A DNA stretch of 64,000 nt, from the NCBI RefSeq assembly GCF_921293095.1, contig NC_060251.1, forward strand, positions 58,297,585-58,361,584, read 5' to 3'. Made by a program: the position numbers and the translations under genes. This DNA comes from Ischnura elegans (lineage: Eukaryota > Arthropoda > Insecta > Odonata > Coenagrionidae). The stretch's first letter is position 1; each line of letters begins with the position of its first letter. Below are positions 44,640 to 56,100 of the stretch, one piece after another. Below the pieces are notes generated by a model, which did no database searches, had not been told where the DNA came from, and worked only from the letters and a program-made list of their open reading frames with translations.

Positions 44640-47600
44640 ATTTCCACCAACAATGTGTTTTTTGTTGAAGCATTATGACATTCCATAATTGAAACTAATG
44701 GTTTTTAATGAAATATTCTTCAATGAGGTAATTATGAAAGTATTTTCCTTTTAAGAGTGCACATTGGAGGAAGTGACAAGGTAAATCAAAATTTTTGGGG
44801 TTTCTATAATGCCTTCTACCCTCAAAATTACTGGAAAATTTGAAATTATGAAAGAAAGACGTGGTTTACATCTAAAGTTATTTTACTAGTTGAATATTTA
44901 GTACCAATGTGTTTCATACCTTCATAATACAATTTTAGAGATTTCTTATATTGTAAAAGACCAGACCAGACCTTCATGAGAGGTATTGTATAGTCTTCAT
45001 GTGTTAAAAAAAGAAGTGATTTCCCTTTCTTGCATATAGACCCCATCTGATCTTGTTCACAAAGGACAGGGAAGTCGTGGAATTAAATACAGCATACTCC
45101 CGATTATCTGGGCTAATGATGGAGAGGCGGCACGAATAATTGGAAAAAATTAATAATCCAAACTTACAATGACAACTATAGCTCGCTCTAGAATCCACAC
45201 AATCAAACAGGCTGTGACACTATCAAATTCAGATATAAAGACTTTCAGTACTCAAAATCTCACCATGAAACAGTACTCACAATCTCACCATGAAAGACTC
45301 TGTTGTGTCTTTCCGAAAAAACCAGATGAATTTCTTTAATCACTGCAGTGTGTTTAGAAGGGAATGACATTAGTGTCTCGTTTTTGCATCCACATGGTCC
45401 ATCAAAATGTTCCTCATGGCCCAAAGTAGAAGACTTTGTGAAGTGCCATTGATAAATACTCTGTGAAAATTGAGACTCATTCACAGTTTCCAGCCAGTAG
45501 CAGTGGGTGTTCGCACACATTGGATGCCATGGAAGTAAACAAGTTTGAACTAGCTTTCACTCAATAGATGTAACCAATCATTCTTATATGAACTTTTCAC
45601 TGTTACGAATGCTAAGTAGAAGCTTCATTTTTTTCCCCCTTCGATGGTATACAATCTTTGGTGTAAAAGAGTCGAAAACATGCCTAACTTTGTCATGCCT
45701 TAACACATACAGTATAAAAATACTACCTTTCTTTATTTTTTTATTGAAAGCAGAACATATGAACTACCCCCTGAGAAATTTTAAAGAAAATAAAAGGTGG
45801 CCTTTTTTAGTAATAAATTGTTAAATAATGACTAATTTTTATTGTTTAAACAAGTCCTATTTGTTTATTATTGCTTCAAATGACTTGCAAATTATGCCAT
45901 AATGTGCATAAATAAATTATCTTCAAAATGAAACAATAACCACTGCTTTATGGGCCATGATTCCTTAGTAATCAGCATTTATGTGATTTTTCATTTTTTA
46001 CCCTGATGCCTGATACTGCAATGTTCAAAGGCGGATAACTTTAAGAAGGTTCAGTTCTGAGCTGAGATAAAGGCATCATTATTCATCATAAGGATACTGC
46101 TTTCACACATAAATTTCAGAGAAATCGGTGATAGTCTCCTGACACCCCTCTGCCTGATTTGAGATGAAATCCCCCTGCACTTGTATTCTTACTGCTCTGT
46201 ATAATAACTAGTTTCTGAAAACTGCACATCCATGGCTTCGAGATCACGGCTTCAGAAATGTAGTTTGCATGAATGCTTCAAAAGCATTGTGCGACTACAA
46301 CGTCAGGCACCACGCCACGTCTCGCACAAGTTGTCTGGGACGCAGATCCGTGATCACTGGCAATGAGCATGATCGCACACCCTGATGCTTGGTGAACAGA
46401 ATTCTGTAACTCTTGTGATGGCAACTGGCACGCGATCACCCCATCGCCCAGATGTGGTTCTAGAAAACCAGGACTTATTTCAAACTTTTCGAAAGCAAGT
46501 GCCTAGCTATGACTCATGCTATCTTTACTTCCACTTCCCTCGCCGCCCTCACTTCTACTATTCCCTTCTTCTCCAGATTGACCTTGACTAGTCACAGTGT
46601 AAACATGCCCAAATGTGATGAAATCTCCAGTTCCCTTGAGCCATATGCTAGTCCAGGGCAATAATTGCACGTCTGAGAATTTGAAATAACCATGTAAAAA
46701 ATCATACATAACATTTTTCGTCAATTACGATGTATTTGCAACACAGAAATTACTATAAAAAAATGAGTTTTTTCCTGTCGCTGATCACCGTCTGCAATGC
46801 TAGATCATACGTCTGAGTAAACTTGAAACATTCCTTGGCAGCAAGTGAATAAAATAATTCCATTTTTTTGACGGGAATTCTAATGGAAATAATACACCCG
46901 GTGTAGCCATGCATTAAAATGCTAATGTTCTGCTGCTTTTGCATCTGATTTTTTTTAAACCAAGATCTCTGAAAACATTGAAGTAGTAAGGACTCGTGCA
47001 CAGGTAAGCCGTGCCCTGATAATAGGGAATCTGGTGTATTAAGGCTGGTAATTGTAGGAATGTCAGGGAAATTTTGTTAAGGCCATGGAAAAAATCTAGA
47101 AGAGTAGCAGGAGGATGAAAATTGGATTGAATTATTCCTGTGTTGTTACATTTCAGCAGCGAAGTGGGCCTTACATTTTTGTTCAGGCTAGGGGATATGG
47201 GATAGTGCTGACTGCTTTACTTTTTATTTCTGCCAATATTTCTATTATTTCACTTTGATTTTCTGTATGCTGTGCTACTTTTCTCCATAAAATAACTACA
47301 TATATTGGAAGGTCAATAATGCAAAATGTAAATAATGTAAGCATCTAAACTATGGTAATGTTACTACAGTTATTTAAATTCCTATTTTTTAAGTTGAATC
47401 GCTGATAGTCAAGCTATGGATAAAATAAGGCTGAGTGGTATTATCGCTGTCTCAGAGCTTGAATGTCTTCACACTAATCCCAAGAGAGTTATTAAACTAA
47501 TTTTCTGTTTTCTTCTGTAAAATATTTCCTTTTGACATTTGGGTTACCTAGATGCGGTGATTTGCAGAACAGAATTCATTGCATTAACAAGCTATGTTGA

Positions 47601-49370
47601 TTCCACACTTAAATGAGGAGAGGAGTGGAAATTGGTTGAAGTTGACATTGTGAGATGAAGAGGAATACTACCGGCATCTTTTATTTATATCCGCTCATTT
47701 TGCAGCAGTGAGAATCAATATGTTTCTGAAAGCACATTTGTCAGCTGTTTTTTTCCTGGTGAAAGTACTTTTCCGATTATTTTTCCAATGATATGGAGAT
47801 ATTTTTCAAGTGCAGGCTGAAAATCAATTCAATAAAAACTTGCTTTGTGAAGAATGTGCCAACAACTAAGTGCATGGATGTTGCTGCTGCAAATATGTAA
47901 TGCTCACTACTCACTCTTAGCCAATAAATATCTTATGAATGTAATGGTTAGCAATTTTCAATTTCTTTTATGTATGCAACTTTAGGATCATATTGTTTAT
48001 GATGTCATTTAAAAGTTGATTTTCCAAAATACTCATACTAATACTAATGTTAAATTGTATGACATTTTTGTTTTATTTGTGAATGGGTAGTTCAGTCAAT
48101 TTGATGTGTAGTAAGGTTTGATGGGAGAAGTAACTGTCAGAAAATTGAGGCAAGAAATATATCAAGTGTCACTGCTGCAAATATTATGTTGAACTCTGGC
48201 TGGGAGATTTCAGTGGTTGCATCATCTTCATCACTCTCCTCCAAAACTCAGTCTTTTCCTCTGCATCGCAGAGCCACTTGCATCAGAATCAAAATTGATT
48301 TTGTGACTTACAGGGTTGCTTTCATCACCTAGCAGTGACAGGTAATTGACCATATTTTCATCTACTTTATGTACTCAGTCTGGTCCTCTCAGTTGCCATT
48401 TCAGGCAATTAAAATAATTGCAAAAGTAAAAACATGTACTTCATTCAAATCGAATTTGATGTAACCGGGAAAATTTGATGTAAGGGGGAAACCTCACTGA
48501 GCTTGGATGGACCGCTAAGAAGGTACTGCCCTCATGTTAATCCATAATATCCATCATATTTATGCAGAGAAGGATGAAACCATAATCATATGAAGGACTA
48601 CTGATGATTCCACATGGCCCATGCAATTAGCTAGGGAGGGATGACTCAAGAAACCGAATTTATTATAAAGTAATGCTCACATTTGTGTTTTATAATCAAT
48701 AACTTATAGCATTTTTTATCTAATTAATTCATCATGGAATGGACACCGACATAAGTAAAAAAATTGAGGGCATTAAGCAGAGTTTTCCTGGCACATGAAA
48801 AAAGTTCAACAAAAATCATAGTAACATTTAAGCTTTATTTAAAGTAAAGGGAAAATATTGTGTGATATGAAGAAGAGGAAGAATTATTCTTTTGATATAA
48901 CTAAAATAATTCTATGCAAGAAAAACAAAGAATTTTTAACAATGTCATATGCAGGAGGAGGTGTATTGGCCCATTGTACTAGGAGGGTGATGCTGATGGT
49001 GGCGTTTATTTTTATGGCCATTTTATATTGTGAGTTTTCAATGCTATTTAATGTGCCACCCACTTGCCTTTCCTCATGTGATCCCATATTTAATTATTGG
49101 GTAGAAATAGCCATAAGGTAGTCATTTTTGTTTTAATCACAATTTCATTATTTATACTGGACATCCCAAATTAGCTTTGTTGAGCTGATCTGAAACATTC
49201 AAGTGTTCATTCCATTTAACATTCTTACCAACTATTACCCCAAAATTCTATCAGGGCTTCTAATATTTTTTTAGGCCTGCCTTTTGCTGTCTTGTGGATG
49301 TTGTGTTAATTTTTTACAGTTTTGAAATGGATTATTGGTACCGCTTTTTGACTTATTTAGTTTTTAGACA
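44640..49370. other. Intergenic between RpL35A and the RGG gene, left part
   Basis: No host gene was recognised. At 45087-45180 there is a pogo-like element end (see the copy at 7680), reading TACAGCATACTCCCGATTAT. The frames at 46753-47001 and 48858-49121 have protein-like stretches but no family resemblance, splice context or codon bias that would support them. Confidence 0.4.
45087..45180 (+). repeat. pogo-like miniature element end
   Basis: TACAGCATACTCCCGATTAT followed by CTGGGCTAATGATGG and GGCACGAATAATTGG; inverted copy at 7680-7810. Other end not placed. Confidence 0.45.
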
Positions 49371-49372
49371 TA

Positions 49373-49483
49373 CCCATATGAAAAAATTGTATAAACCTGT
49401 TTCAAAATTTTATACAATTTATACAATTACCATGGTAATTGTATAAAATTTTGAAACAGGTTTATACAATTTTTTCATTGGGG
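49373..49483. mobile_element. Palindromic miniature element, copy 1
   Basis: Almost the whole unit is one inverted repeat centred on CCATGG: GAAAAAATTGTATAAACC at one end, its complement at the other. TA flanks both sides (49371-49372, 49484-49485). The right arm has lost about nine bases relative to copy 2. Confidence 0.85.
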
Positions 49484-49739
49484 TAGGCTGCCAAAAATTC
49501 ATCATAACTATGATAGGATATCCAGTATATCACTTGTTAAGTTCTCAATGCAGCTCCTTGTCTGTTGTTCAGTAAGTTATTACTCTTTGCATGTATTGAA
49601 TAGAAGTGGGCCGAGCACTAAACCTAGATGGGCTCCTTTAATGAAGTTCTCTCATTTGGACATATGTACATATTTTTATCACCTTAGCAAGTTATGTCCG
49701 TTCTGTTTGCAGTCTTTAAAAATCATTAAAATCTAAATT

Positions 49740-50290
49740 CATTTGTTTTCTTGTATCAAATAGTAAACTAGTAGTTCTTATGGCTATCGGTGATCAATGC
49801 AATCAAATGCTTTAACTGGTTGCATGTACGGACAGTTGTCTTGTATGATTTGTCAATTTGTTTATCAATTCTGTTAAGGCAGTTTGTTGGACAACCTTTT
49901 CCTACACCCATGTTGTTGGTTGGAAAGAAATTATTTTCTATTTAATTAATTGCTCATAGATAGTCGTTTCAAATGCTTTGGAGAAACTGGTTAAGAGTGA
50001 GACCTGACATCAATTGGTAATAATTAATTCTTGGATCCCACCTTGGTGGAGTGGTTTTCCATAACACATTTTCAGCTGAAAGGAAAGGTGCCAGTTAACA
50101 TAGATCCTTTTATTAGTAGGCTGGATGGTTTGCCCACAACTTTTTTTAGCATGACTGTTGGAATCCCATCCTAAACTTTTTTCAATTACCTTAACAATGC
50201 TTTCTTCATAAATCAGGTGAAGAGTGAATGTGTGTTATACTATCAATAGATCTTTTATTTGAGGATTCAATTTTGCTTAAGTTTCCACCT
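49740..50290 (-). pseudogene. LINE reverse transcriptase remnant
   Basis: On the minus strand, in shifting frames, the order of motifs is GWDEIP-like text with HAKKSCGQ (50150), SFSKAFETTIYEQLIK (about 49950-49985), QHGCRK (about 49900) and KAFDCIDH (about 49800). These correspond to the reverse transcriptase motifs 'G.DeIp..llk', 'RPISLLp.fSKvfE', 'QhGFRkg.ST' and 'KAFDtvDH' of Jockey/CR1-like elements. Many stops; no longer coding. Confidence 0.65.
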
Positions 50291-52740
50291 TGGTGCTTAG
50301 TTTTTTTTTTAGTAACAATAGGTATAAAGGGTAATAATTGATGTGGAACATTGATGTACGTGGTAGCTCAATAGTTTGGCTTGAAGGTCCTACCAAGACA
50401 AGGTTTTTGACCTCAATGTAAAAGAAAAAAAATACTAATTATAATTTAAAAAAATGCCCAATTAAAAATAATATGAATTGGGCAGAAATAGATTTTCAAT
50501 CAAGAGGCAAGGAGTTGGAATAATAAATATGCAATGGGTAGTTTCTTGAAGCTGAGGCTTGTAAAGTTGACTTTTTATGAGGTAATATGTACGTTAGGGA
50601 CTCAAGAAGGAAGGAGAATGCAGTTTCCTGGAGTTGATAACAGACAAAAGAGTTGTGGTTAAGTAAAGGTGGCAATGAAATAAAACCTGTGGAGTGTTAA
50701 TTTTATTTACATCATTCTTCAGTCCCACAACGATAGTGTCTACTTTAGCTGCCTTCCCTCTTTCGTTCATAATGAACACCTGTGAGACATAAATATCAGT
50801 TGGTGCTTCCTTATGTGTGGAAGCTGATCTTGAATGTATTTCACTTGGATGTCAAAATGCAGTTGAATGATAAAGGTAGTTTATGGAAGGATTCATTTAG
50901 TCTGATTTACACTTAGTTTATGGTGCCATCTATCTGTCATTATCAGCAAAGCAATACAGCTTCTGCCTTTTTCCCCGATACTGAGGTGAAATGGAAAAAA
51001 TACACTCATGATTATGATTTTACAATTGTGGAAACTTGTCTGTTTTATGTTGTATGCTGATTCAATGAAATCACATTGACTGGGCACACTAGGCCAGTGA
51101 TGCAAACCACTTTGAAGTGCCAACTGTATGCACTGGAATTCAGTTCGTATTTCTGTTGATACTTTGCACACAGTAACTCAATCCATCATCTTTTGCCACT
51201 TGCTCAAATCTCAACTCCACTCATGTATGGCTAATGCGAGTAGGATAATGTGTACCAGACTTAATTATATTACATCTCAGATTTTGAACTTGAAAATGTT
51301 GACAATTACTGGGGCAAGAAATTGGTAACCTTGCATCTGCAGATAAGATGGGTTGAGTATGTGAGAGTGATCTTCAGAATCCATAGAAGAGCTGTGGGAA
51401 CTGATAATTTCTGAAACAACATGCTCGATGAAGGTACTTGTCAACGGGGGCATGATAGGGGTTGTGTCCCCACCCCAAATTTTATCAAAACTAAAAAAAA
51501 AATTATTAGTTTAATGCTGTTTGTTTCCTCTTAGAAGTAATGCTTACGCAAATGCATGGATACAAGTCCCAAACATGAGGGAAGATGAGATGTGCATATC
51601 ATAGAGCGAAGCACTCCCTCCTGTAAAAAAATAAGCTGCGTCTCACATGAAACATTTTACATGGGAGAACACCCTTCTGTTCTAGGGAGTATTCTGTAAC
51701 CCCCGAACCCAGGTTATGAACCCCCCAAATTGGATGCTGAATACGCCCCTGCTTGTCGCCGTGAGTGCCGTCGGAAATTGTCGGGGTGCATTCATTGCCG
51801 CCCCTTGAGCGTTATGTTGCCATGTGTGACGCTTTTGTTAAAGTACGAAGTGGAACAAAGGAAATTCTGTTAAAAGCGAATTTTTAAAGCTTTTCTTAGT
51901 TGTAATGTTTTACTATATTTAAAGCACTGTTCGTAAACAACAAATGAGTTCGGCTCAATCTTTCCCCAAAATTTTTCACGTGCCCATGCTTGTCACATTT
52001 CTTATGACACTCAAGGACTAAATCGTTTTTTCCCTGACATTTCAAAAATGTATGTTTAAAGAAAATGATTGTTGAAATGAAAGCTGTTGATAGTGAGTTT
52101 TTCGTAAATTCTAGGGGTTAGCATAACATCGCAATGCAATTCCAGAGGTATAAGTAAAATGGCACAGATTCGTCAGTATATCCAAGAGGTGATGAATTAT
52201 TTGTAGCATGAGATTGAGTAAGGAGGTACGGATTTGAGTTATGGCTCATGGGAAAGGATTTGAGGATGAAACCAGGGAAGCTTTACCATAATAAGACCAT
52301 TTAATTGGGAAATGGCTGTAAAAAAGAATCACCGTATATTTGTCAAAGTATTATCCGCTTCGAAATGAGCGCCCATCCATTTCAGTCCCGTTCGTTCGAA
52401 GAGATATGCCAAAAGAAGTTGCACAGTTGCTACGTTACTAACCATGGCAACAGGCAGAACAAATACCTTGGCCTCGGTGGCTATAGCACATTGCAATTGC
52501 CCTTGGTATACTTGCAATTTCATGTAGGACTGCGAAGTAATTACTTGGCCGTGGAAGAGGCATCTTGGCATGTTTCTTGAGAAGTGATTAAATAAGCACC
52601 TGCTTCGCCCTCTCCCAACAGATCAGGATGGATTATGTCGCTCCAAGAAATTATTATGTAACTTTAAGTCTGCAATATGATCGAGGTAAAAGGACATCAA
52701 TAGATTAAGAAAAGCCAATGCTGCCAAATCCTACAAAGGA
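50291..52740. other. Intergenic, right part
   Basis: No supported gene. An element with decayed hAT-like ends lies at 51443-51751. A region at 52300-52600 has open frames on both strands and higher G/C, but no recognised domain. Confidence 0.35.
51443..51751. mobile_element. hAT-like miniature element with CTTGTC flanks
   Basis: The ends CGGGGGCATGATAGGGG and, in reverse complement, CAGGGGCGTATTCAGC are weakly inverted, and CTTGTC stands on both sides (51437-51442, 51752-51757). About 309 bp. The C- and G-runs near the ends match other hAT-type units in the window. Confidence 0.45.
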
Positions 52741-52753
52741 AATTATTTTCAAT

Positions 52754-52893
52754 GCGATATTCTCATATTATCAAGGTTATTTGCATTTTGGTGATAAAAT
52801 TTCTCATAGTGACAGCCATTGGTAGAAGCGATAGGAGGGACGATCGCGAGGAACGCTCCCAAAGTAACCCTACTCGCCACAACAGATGCCATT
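52754..52893 (-). CDS. Possible small divergent ORF (hypothetical)
   Basis: Minus-strand frame starting at 52893, MASVVASRVTLGAFLAIVPP, giving about 46 residues with a hydrophobic N-terminal segment. It lies in a G/C-richer area just upstream of and divergent from the RGG gene, where a bidirectional promoter could be. It is either the first exon of a small mitochondrial or membrane protein or chance. No downstream exon was identified and no family is recognised. Confidence 0.25.
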
Positions 52894-52899
52894 TTGATT

Positions 52900-53043
52900 T
52901 CGTGCAAGTGAATCTGAGGTGACACTACCGGCCAAATCGGTTTGTGAATTCCATACAATACAATATGAGTATTTTTGTTGTTCAGAATGTTCTTTATATC
53001 CCATATTTCGTTCTTGTAGTTCCATTACGCAGTTATATTCGTC
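52900..53043 (+). promoter_or_regulatory. Putative 5' UTR exon/promoter of the RGG gene
   Basis: The first coding exon starts at a splice acceptor (53169), so a noncoding exon must precede it. TTCGTC followed by donor GTGAGT at 53044 is the nearest plausible donor. The transcription start cannot be fixed. Confidence 0.3.
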
Positions 53044-53169
53044 GTGAGTTTGAAATACGATGTAAATTTAAGTACCTCCTCGTGGTTTCAAGGACTCCTC
53101 ACGATCGGCATACAGTTTAGTTATATATCTCTCTTTAATGAATGAATTTTTTTATTTTAATTGGTGTAG

Positions 53170-56100
53170 ATAAATCATGGCAGAAGATTCTGGTGAACGT
53201 GGCCCTGGAGAGCGTGGTGGATTTATGCGTGGTGGTGGTAGAGGAAGGCCGGGCCGAGGTATGCCCAGAGGAAGGGGAATGTTTGGTGATGGCCAGTCTT
53301 TCCGCGGGAGGTATGTGCTTGCATAATAATTACGTTAGTGTTAAATTTTAATACTGCATTTGGATTTTTACCATTTATTTTCGGCTTGCAGAGGTGGCCG
53401 AGGGATGATGCGAGGTGGTCCTCCAACTAGGGGCGGTATGTTGATGAGAGGGAGCCGTGGCGGCATTCCTAGAGGCGCCATGAGAGGTGGCGGTGCACCT
53501 GCCAGGTAAATTATTCCCAATCTCGATTTCCGTATTTTAAATTTGGCTATTAATTCGCCAGCTATTATGATGCGTCGTGATATGAGCGCGACCTTGTTAG
53601 ACTTGCGTTAAATATCGATGGCCTTTTCTCAACCCCAGTAGTTTTACGGTTTATCTTCTATCCGGATTTACGATGTCCAAGTCGTGGTTAAATTTTTGTA
53701 TCCCGGAATATTGCTGTTCAGTGTATGTGGTGTGAAGGTGGCGTAGAATCCCGCCATTTTCTTCGGTCGTGTTAGTGGTCATTCACGAAGGTATTAAAGT
53801 GGTTTAACTTTCAGTAGGGACATCTTTATGGAATCTACTTCTTGTTGAACTCTCGAGGTTTTTCTCCGTATTGCCCGAATTTTTGATGCCGCATGAACGT
53901 ATCACGTTCGGAATTGGTAAATACGCTTCTAAGTATAGTCTCTCTTGAATTACTAGTTTGCACGTAGTTGAAATGGCCTTCACTTGGTTAATTTAATCTG
54001 TTATTCCTTAAACTTTTTGTAAATGAGTCAGTTGAAATATTTACTTCAGAATTATATATTATGGAAAGGTCTCAGGTTCTAAAAGAAATGGCCCCAGGAG
54101 AATTTGAAAGCTTAATGCGTATTCCTGCTATTATCTAAAATATTTGTGCCTATCTGAACGCTGTGCTGTTAAACTGTGCTTCATTCGTCAGTTATGATAC
54201 CTGTAGAGTGTAACTTATTGTTAGCATGTAGACGATCGTGATGGATTTTTTCTTGAATAATTTCAGCACTTAGGAGTATTAGATCCATCTAATCCAGAAA
54301 CATTTGTTATATATTATTCACACATGCTTGATCTTGGATGTCATAAAACCAAGTTTTATTTACTGAGAATTTTTTATTCACTGACTGGTCCCTTTCCCCA
54401 CCATTAGCATTCCTCTTCATCCAAGTTCACACAATGGAAGTGCTTTGCTTCACAATTTCAAATTGCCTTATTGCGTCAGGTCTATGTCCCTTCTCTATTT
54501 GTAGAATCCCTGGCCCAGAGTCACTTAGATGATATTTGTCCATCAAATATTTTGCTAAGAGAGATGTCAGGTCCTTATTTCTGATGCATGAATGGTGTTA
54601 TTATTCCTCTCTCGAAACTTATCTGGTGGAGAATGCTGCTTTGCATTGACAATTCAATTTATACATGTAACTTTTATCACTTACTGGAGTTCCTTCCTTG
54701 GTTAAGTCCTCACCTACCAAACCGAAGGTCGTGGATTCGAGTCCCGCCTGGGTTGGTTGCTCCTACCCCCTATGAAAAAATTGTATAAACCTGTTTCAAA
54801 ATTTTATACAATTTATACAATTACCATGGTAATTGTATAAATTGTATAAAATTTTGAAACAGGTTTATACAATTTTTTCATTGGGGACCCTGGGAATGGT
54901 TGAGTGTGATAGTTGTTTCATGTTATTTCCTCCGATGTGATAGGCCTTAAATGAGCTGTTTTTGGGGCAAAGTAAAGAAATAAAAATAAGTCCTGTTAAT
55001 TTTCAATCGTCGTTTTTAAATAACTAATTATAACAGTCTTTATCCAATGTTATTGCTATTGCTAGCTTTAAATAATAAATCAACATTGTATCATAAAATA
55101 TCAAGGAAAGATATTTACATCTAACCGCAAAATAATAAATTGGTGGCAGGCAGGAGAAAAAAATATGCATTTGGCATACCGATGTCTTTGTACAATAAAT
55201 TTGATAAGCCAGAAGTGGATATGAAATTATCTCTTGATTGATCTATATAAATGGTACATAACTCGCTCAGAAATATTATGTCCATCAAGGTCAAAGCAAT
55301 TGTCTTACAACTGTGTGTGAATTTTGATTCCTTTCCCTTGGAGTCTTGGATTACCAAGTCTTAGTTGTTGCTGTTTTCGGGTTCTAGTGGTTGGGCAGAA
55401 ATTAGAATGGCTCTCTTTAGTTGAGATCGTAAATGTGAGGACCTCTACACTATCTACCTTATTTCTTGGGACATAATAAACCCCCAAGTTCTAGCGCTCA
55501 TGATTTTTGAGGTTTGCTTTTAGAAAAGAAATGTCTTCAGTTCAAAGCAAGACTCAAAGCATAAGATGTTCAGCATGGCTGGTGCTCATGGTGTTAAAAT
55601 GCATTTTACTATTATCAGATCAATTATTATTGAGTTTATTTTTATTGTTAAATGCATTTTATTTCATAAGTATTCTGAGAGTTTCTTAAAGAGTCTGTGC
55701 TAATTCTGCTGAAACACATGCTAAATCTATTGCTGTATTAACTCAATAACATATAGCCTGATAGTGATTTCATCAATATGATTTTTTAACCTTAATTCAA
55801 TAGGTTTGCTTGAACATTGTTTAGAAAATGGACAGCCGAAACTTCCCAATACTGCAAAGTGTGCATCATCATCTTCTCACAGTGTTTTTAATGATAAAAG
55901 CTTCTAGTAAATAGTAGATTTTATAATGTTGGTTAAAATATAATAGTTTTGATGTTAAACAAATTAGGATCCATGAAAAATATGACATTGTCAATTGAAT
56001 GGAGAACCATGGAGTCAAACCTTTGGCTGTGGGAGTACATGATTTTTTTATAACCAGCCTGTGTGAGAGGTAACCAAGAAAAATATTTTTCCCTTTAGCC

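Noticed and set aside
46753-47001. 82-codon minus-strand frame
   Set aside because: Protein-like at first sight but no family, no start context and no neighbouring exon.
48858-49121. 87-codon plus-strand frame with a hydrophobic segment
   Set aside because: Hydrophobic content is expected by chance in AT-rich DNA; nothing supports expression.
52305-52580. Overlapping frames on both strands near 52.3-52.6 kb
   Set aside because: No recognised motif, no splice context; two equally long opposed frames suggest chance in a G/C-richer stretch.
54720-54750. tRNA gene suggested by GGATTCGAGTCCCGCC
   Set aside because: No cloverleaf or acceptor stem can be built; the A-rich tail and a second copy point to a SINE.
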